Position numbers and translations under genes: made by a program
Source of the DNA: Brucellaceae bacterium
GTDB taxonomy: Bacteria; Pseudomonadota; Alphaproteobacteria; Rhizobiales; Rhizobiaceae
Direction: 5' to 3'
Assembly: GCA_031253705.1 (NCBI GenBank)
Contig: JAIRVW010000374.1
Location: forward strand, 1 to 7,874
Length of the DNA stretch: 7,874 nt
The notes under the pieces: model-generated
Seen by the model: the letters and a program-made list of their open reading frames with translations, nothing else
Database searches by the model: none
Told to the model about the DNA's origin: nothing
Shown: piece by piece, positions 6,065-7,874 of the stretch
Numbering within the stretch: position 1 is the stretch's first letter
Layout of the letters: every line of letters starts with the position of its first letter

Positions 6065-7874
6065 TCAGAAACGGTAATTCAGCCCGATTTTGAAGGTATG
6101 GAAATCCAGAGAATTGGACGCGTTGCGGCCGTTTTTAATGCTGGATGTTCCTTGATGTTTAACTGTCTCGTAGATGGCTTTTTCGTAAGGCTCACAATAT
6201 TCCGGAAACTGAGTGCAGAAGTCGGCCATTCCCGGCTGTTTTGACGGATCGACGATTTCAACGCCGGTTTGCTCCTGCGTTTCCCAGTCCCGCGTGATAC
6301 CGGAACGGGCATTGTTGAAGCTGATATTGGTTTTGCCAAAACGCGTATAGGAATAGTCAGCCATCACCGACCAGCGGTCATTGAGGGCATATTCAATCCC
6401 ACCGCCGGCTGTCCAGCCGAAGCGTGTTGCTTTCTCTTTTTCAGTCAGCGCAATTTCTGTGACCTTGTCAGAACTATCTGCATTGACACGATATTGCTCG
6501 CGGGACTGGCTCTCACGGGCAAAGGCCACACCGCCGGTGCCATAGAGCATCCATTGATTATCCAGCGCGTAACCAAGCTTACCGCGCACAGCGGCTGTCC
6601 AGTCAATATTATAGAAAGTCTGCGCCTGCACATTGCCGGTACCGGCAAAATCACCCTCAGTGGTGCGGGCTTTATGTGCAGCATTGAGATAGGTTTTGCT
6701 CCAGTCGGCTCCAATCCCCAGCACCACACGGTTTGGCAATTGCCAGTTATAACCGGTCTGCACACCAAACAATCCGCTATCCATACGGAAGTCCGCAGAT
6801 TCAGTTGCTGCAATCGCATTATAGGTGCCGTCAAGTGCGGTCGTATTGCCCCACAGGCGGGAGGAAATACCGCCCGCATGAGCACCGGCATAAAGCCCTG
6901 TCCAGTCAATCGGAGCGCCTTCAGCCGTTGGACGCTTTGTCAGGAAGGATGGCAGTGAGGGTAATTGCTGTTCACCGCCGATATCCGCCGTGAGGCTGAC
7001 ATAGAATGTGCGGCCGGGCCCCGGCTGGGTGACCAATGCAAGCGGATCGATGTAGAATTTGTCAAACAGGTTTTCGACACGGAAAGCCGCCGTCATATTA
7101 TCGGTGATTTTATATTCTGCGAAAATATCGACAAGCGTGTAAGGCTTCCAGAGCACCGGTGTGATGAACTCTGATGCGCCCTGTGCGGTCACATCGCCAT
7201 GGCCGATAGTGCGCGGCCCTGTATAGGAGACACGGCCGCCGACCATCAGCCGTTCTTCCAGCAGCTTCTGGGACAAAGTGAGGTCAACGGAATATTTCGG
7301 CTGCACATGGTTGGTGGCATAGTCGCCATACAGGCTCTTACCTTCACAGCTGTCTGCTGTGCGGCAATATTCGACATTCAGAAAATAATTGGCTGCGAGA
7401 TCGGCGGTAAAGCCGTCCAGCTCATAGCGGCCGGAAAATTCCAGCCCTGCAAATTTGGCACGGTCAATATTGGCGATATTCAGCCCGAGATCGGTTGGTC
7501 TCTGCGGATTGAGAACCAGATTGCGGGCGATGTAGTTTTTCACATCCCAGTTGAAATAGCCGAGTTTCAGCATTGCCGTATCGTCATCAGCGAGAATACT
7601 GTTGCGAATGATATTGGTGCCAAGCTCCCAGTTGCTGGAGCGTTCAGGCTTCACATCAGCATTGGCAGAAACACTGTTAAACGCAGAGACGGATTCAATC
7701 ATACTCGGCGCGCGTAATGTATTGGAATAATTGATATAGAACTGGGTCTGTTCCCATGGCTCAAAGGTCAGGCCGACGGACGGGCTGAAGCCGCCGTCAT
7801 TGGTTTTGAAACCGGCGCCGGTGCTGCGGTCAAGCTGCACGCGCTCATAAGGATCGAAGCGGTCTTTCGACCAG
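6065..7874 (-). CDS. TonB-dependent receptor fused to an Omp25/Omp31-family beta-barrel (5' end outside window)
   Basis: The frame is open through the right edge: upstream of a GTG at 7840 it reads on as WSKDRFDPYERVQ, so signal peptide, plug and early barrel strands are missing. Visible part: about 300 residues of TonB-dependent receptor barrel (7873-6974), with LRAPSMIES, VKPERSSNWELG and the C-terminal hallmark ENLFDKFYIDP...PGPGRTFYVSLTADIG. This end resembles heme/hemoglobin receptors, but the ligand is not proven. A 22-residue Pro-containing linker (6973-6908) leads to 280 residues (6907-6068) of an Omp25/Omp31/Pap31-type barrel. It begins DWTGLYAGAHAGG and contains GVQTGYNWQ, RGKLGYAL, WMLYGTGGVAFA, GWTAGGGIEYAL and DYSYTRFGK, ending KIGLNYRF with C-terminal Phe. 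Stand-alone relatives bind hemin in Bartonella and Brucella. Cys pairs occur in both barrels (7346-7366 and 6194-6217). Both barrels should have periplasmic termini, so the linker is compatible with two barrels side by side in the outer membrane. Confidence 0.88.
   Translation of the reverse strand, partial: WSKDRFDPYERVQLDRSTGAGFKTNDGGFSPSVGLTFEPWEQTQFYINYSNTLRAPSMIESVSAFNSVSANADVKPERSSNWELGTNIIRNSILADDDTAMLKLGYFNWDVKNYIARNLVLNPQRPTDLGLNIANIDRAKFAGLEFSGRYELDGFTADLAANYFLNVEYCRTADSCEGKSLYGDYATNHVQPKYSVDLTLSQKLLEERLMVGGRVSYTGPRTIGHGDVTAQGASEFITPVLWKPYTLVDIFAEYKITDNMTAAFRVENLFDKFYIDPLALVTQPGPGRTFYVSLTADIGGEQQLPSLPSFLTKRPTAEGAPIDWTGLYAGAHAGGISSRLWGNTTALDGTYNAIAATESADFRMDSGLFGVQTGYNWQLPNRVVLGIGADWSKTYLNAAHKARTTEGDFAGTGNVQAQTFYNIDWTAAVRGKLGYALDNQWMLYGTGGVAFARESQSREQYRVNADSSDKVTEIALTEKEKATRFGWTAGGGIEYALNDRWSVMADYSYTRFGKTNISFNNARSGITRDWETQEQTGVEIVDPSKQPGMADFCTQFPEYCEPYEKAIYETVKHQGTSSIKNGRNASNSLDFHTFKIGLNYRF

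Noticed and set aside
6269..6958. A 229-codon + strand frame opposite the second barrel of the receptor.
   Set aside because: It is antisense to a well-supported coding region, has no good start context, and its translation shows no family features.
7199..7717. A 172-codon + strand frame opposite the TonB receptor barrel.
   Set aside because: It is a shadow of the receptor gene; the composition follows from the opposite-strand codons.

Overview
The window carries a cytochrome bd quinol oxidase locus on the + strand, cydD(partial)-cydC-cydA-cydB-cydX. It faces, tail to tail, a large outer-membrane receptor gene on the - strand that runs off the right end. The source looks like an alphaproteobacterium of the Hyphomicrobiales (Rhizobiales), probably near Brucella, Ochrobactrum, Pseudochrobactrum or Bartonella. 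The reasons are the cydDCABX order, moderate GC content, and an Omp25/Omp31/Pap31-type small beta-barrel typical of that order. Genus is not decided by anything I can see.

Layout. Positions 2-994 hold the C-terminal 330 residues of CydD (last membrane helices and ATPase domain). cydC (991-2691) overlaps it by 4 bases. A 407-base gap (2692-3098) follows, with no convincing gene but an unusual density of perfect inverted repeats. These include an elaborate hairpin leader directly before cydA. cydA (3099-4703) and cydB (4703-5848) overlap by one base. A possible 13-codon micro-ORF (5848-5889) bridges to cydX (5898-6017), a 39-residue subunit gene. A 17-bp-stem bidirectional terminator (6019-6057) separates this operon from the receptor gene, whose stop codon is at 6065-6067.

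How the genes work together. CydA (hemes b558, b595 and d), CydB and CydX form the high-affinity bd oxidase of the cytoplasmic membrane. CydDC is the ABC transporter needed to assemble it. It was long described as a cysteine/glutathione exporter and more recently as a heme transporter; the heme-ligand histidine reported for E. coli CydC is conserved here. The separate leader before cydA suggests that the structural genes can be expressed apart from the assembly genes.

The most striking object is the - strand gene. It encodes the C-terminal part of a TonB-dependent receptor barrel joined in frame, through a 22-residue linker, to a complete 8-strand-type Omp25/Omp31 barrel. Relatives of that second domain in Bartonella (Pap31/Hbp) and Brucella (Omp31) bind hemin, so a two-barrel heme-acquisition receptor is a reasonable but unproven hypothesis.
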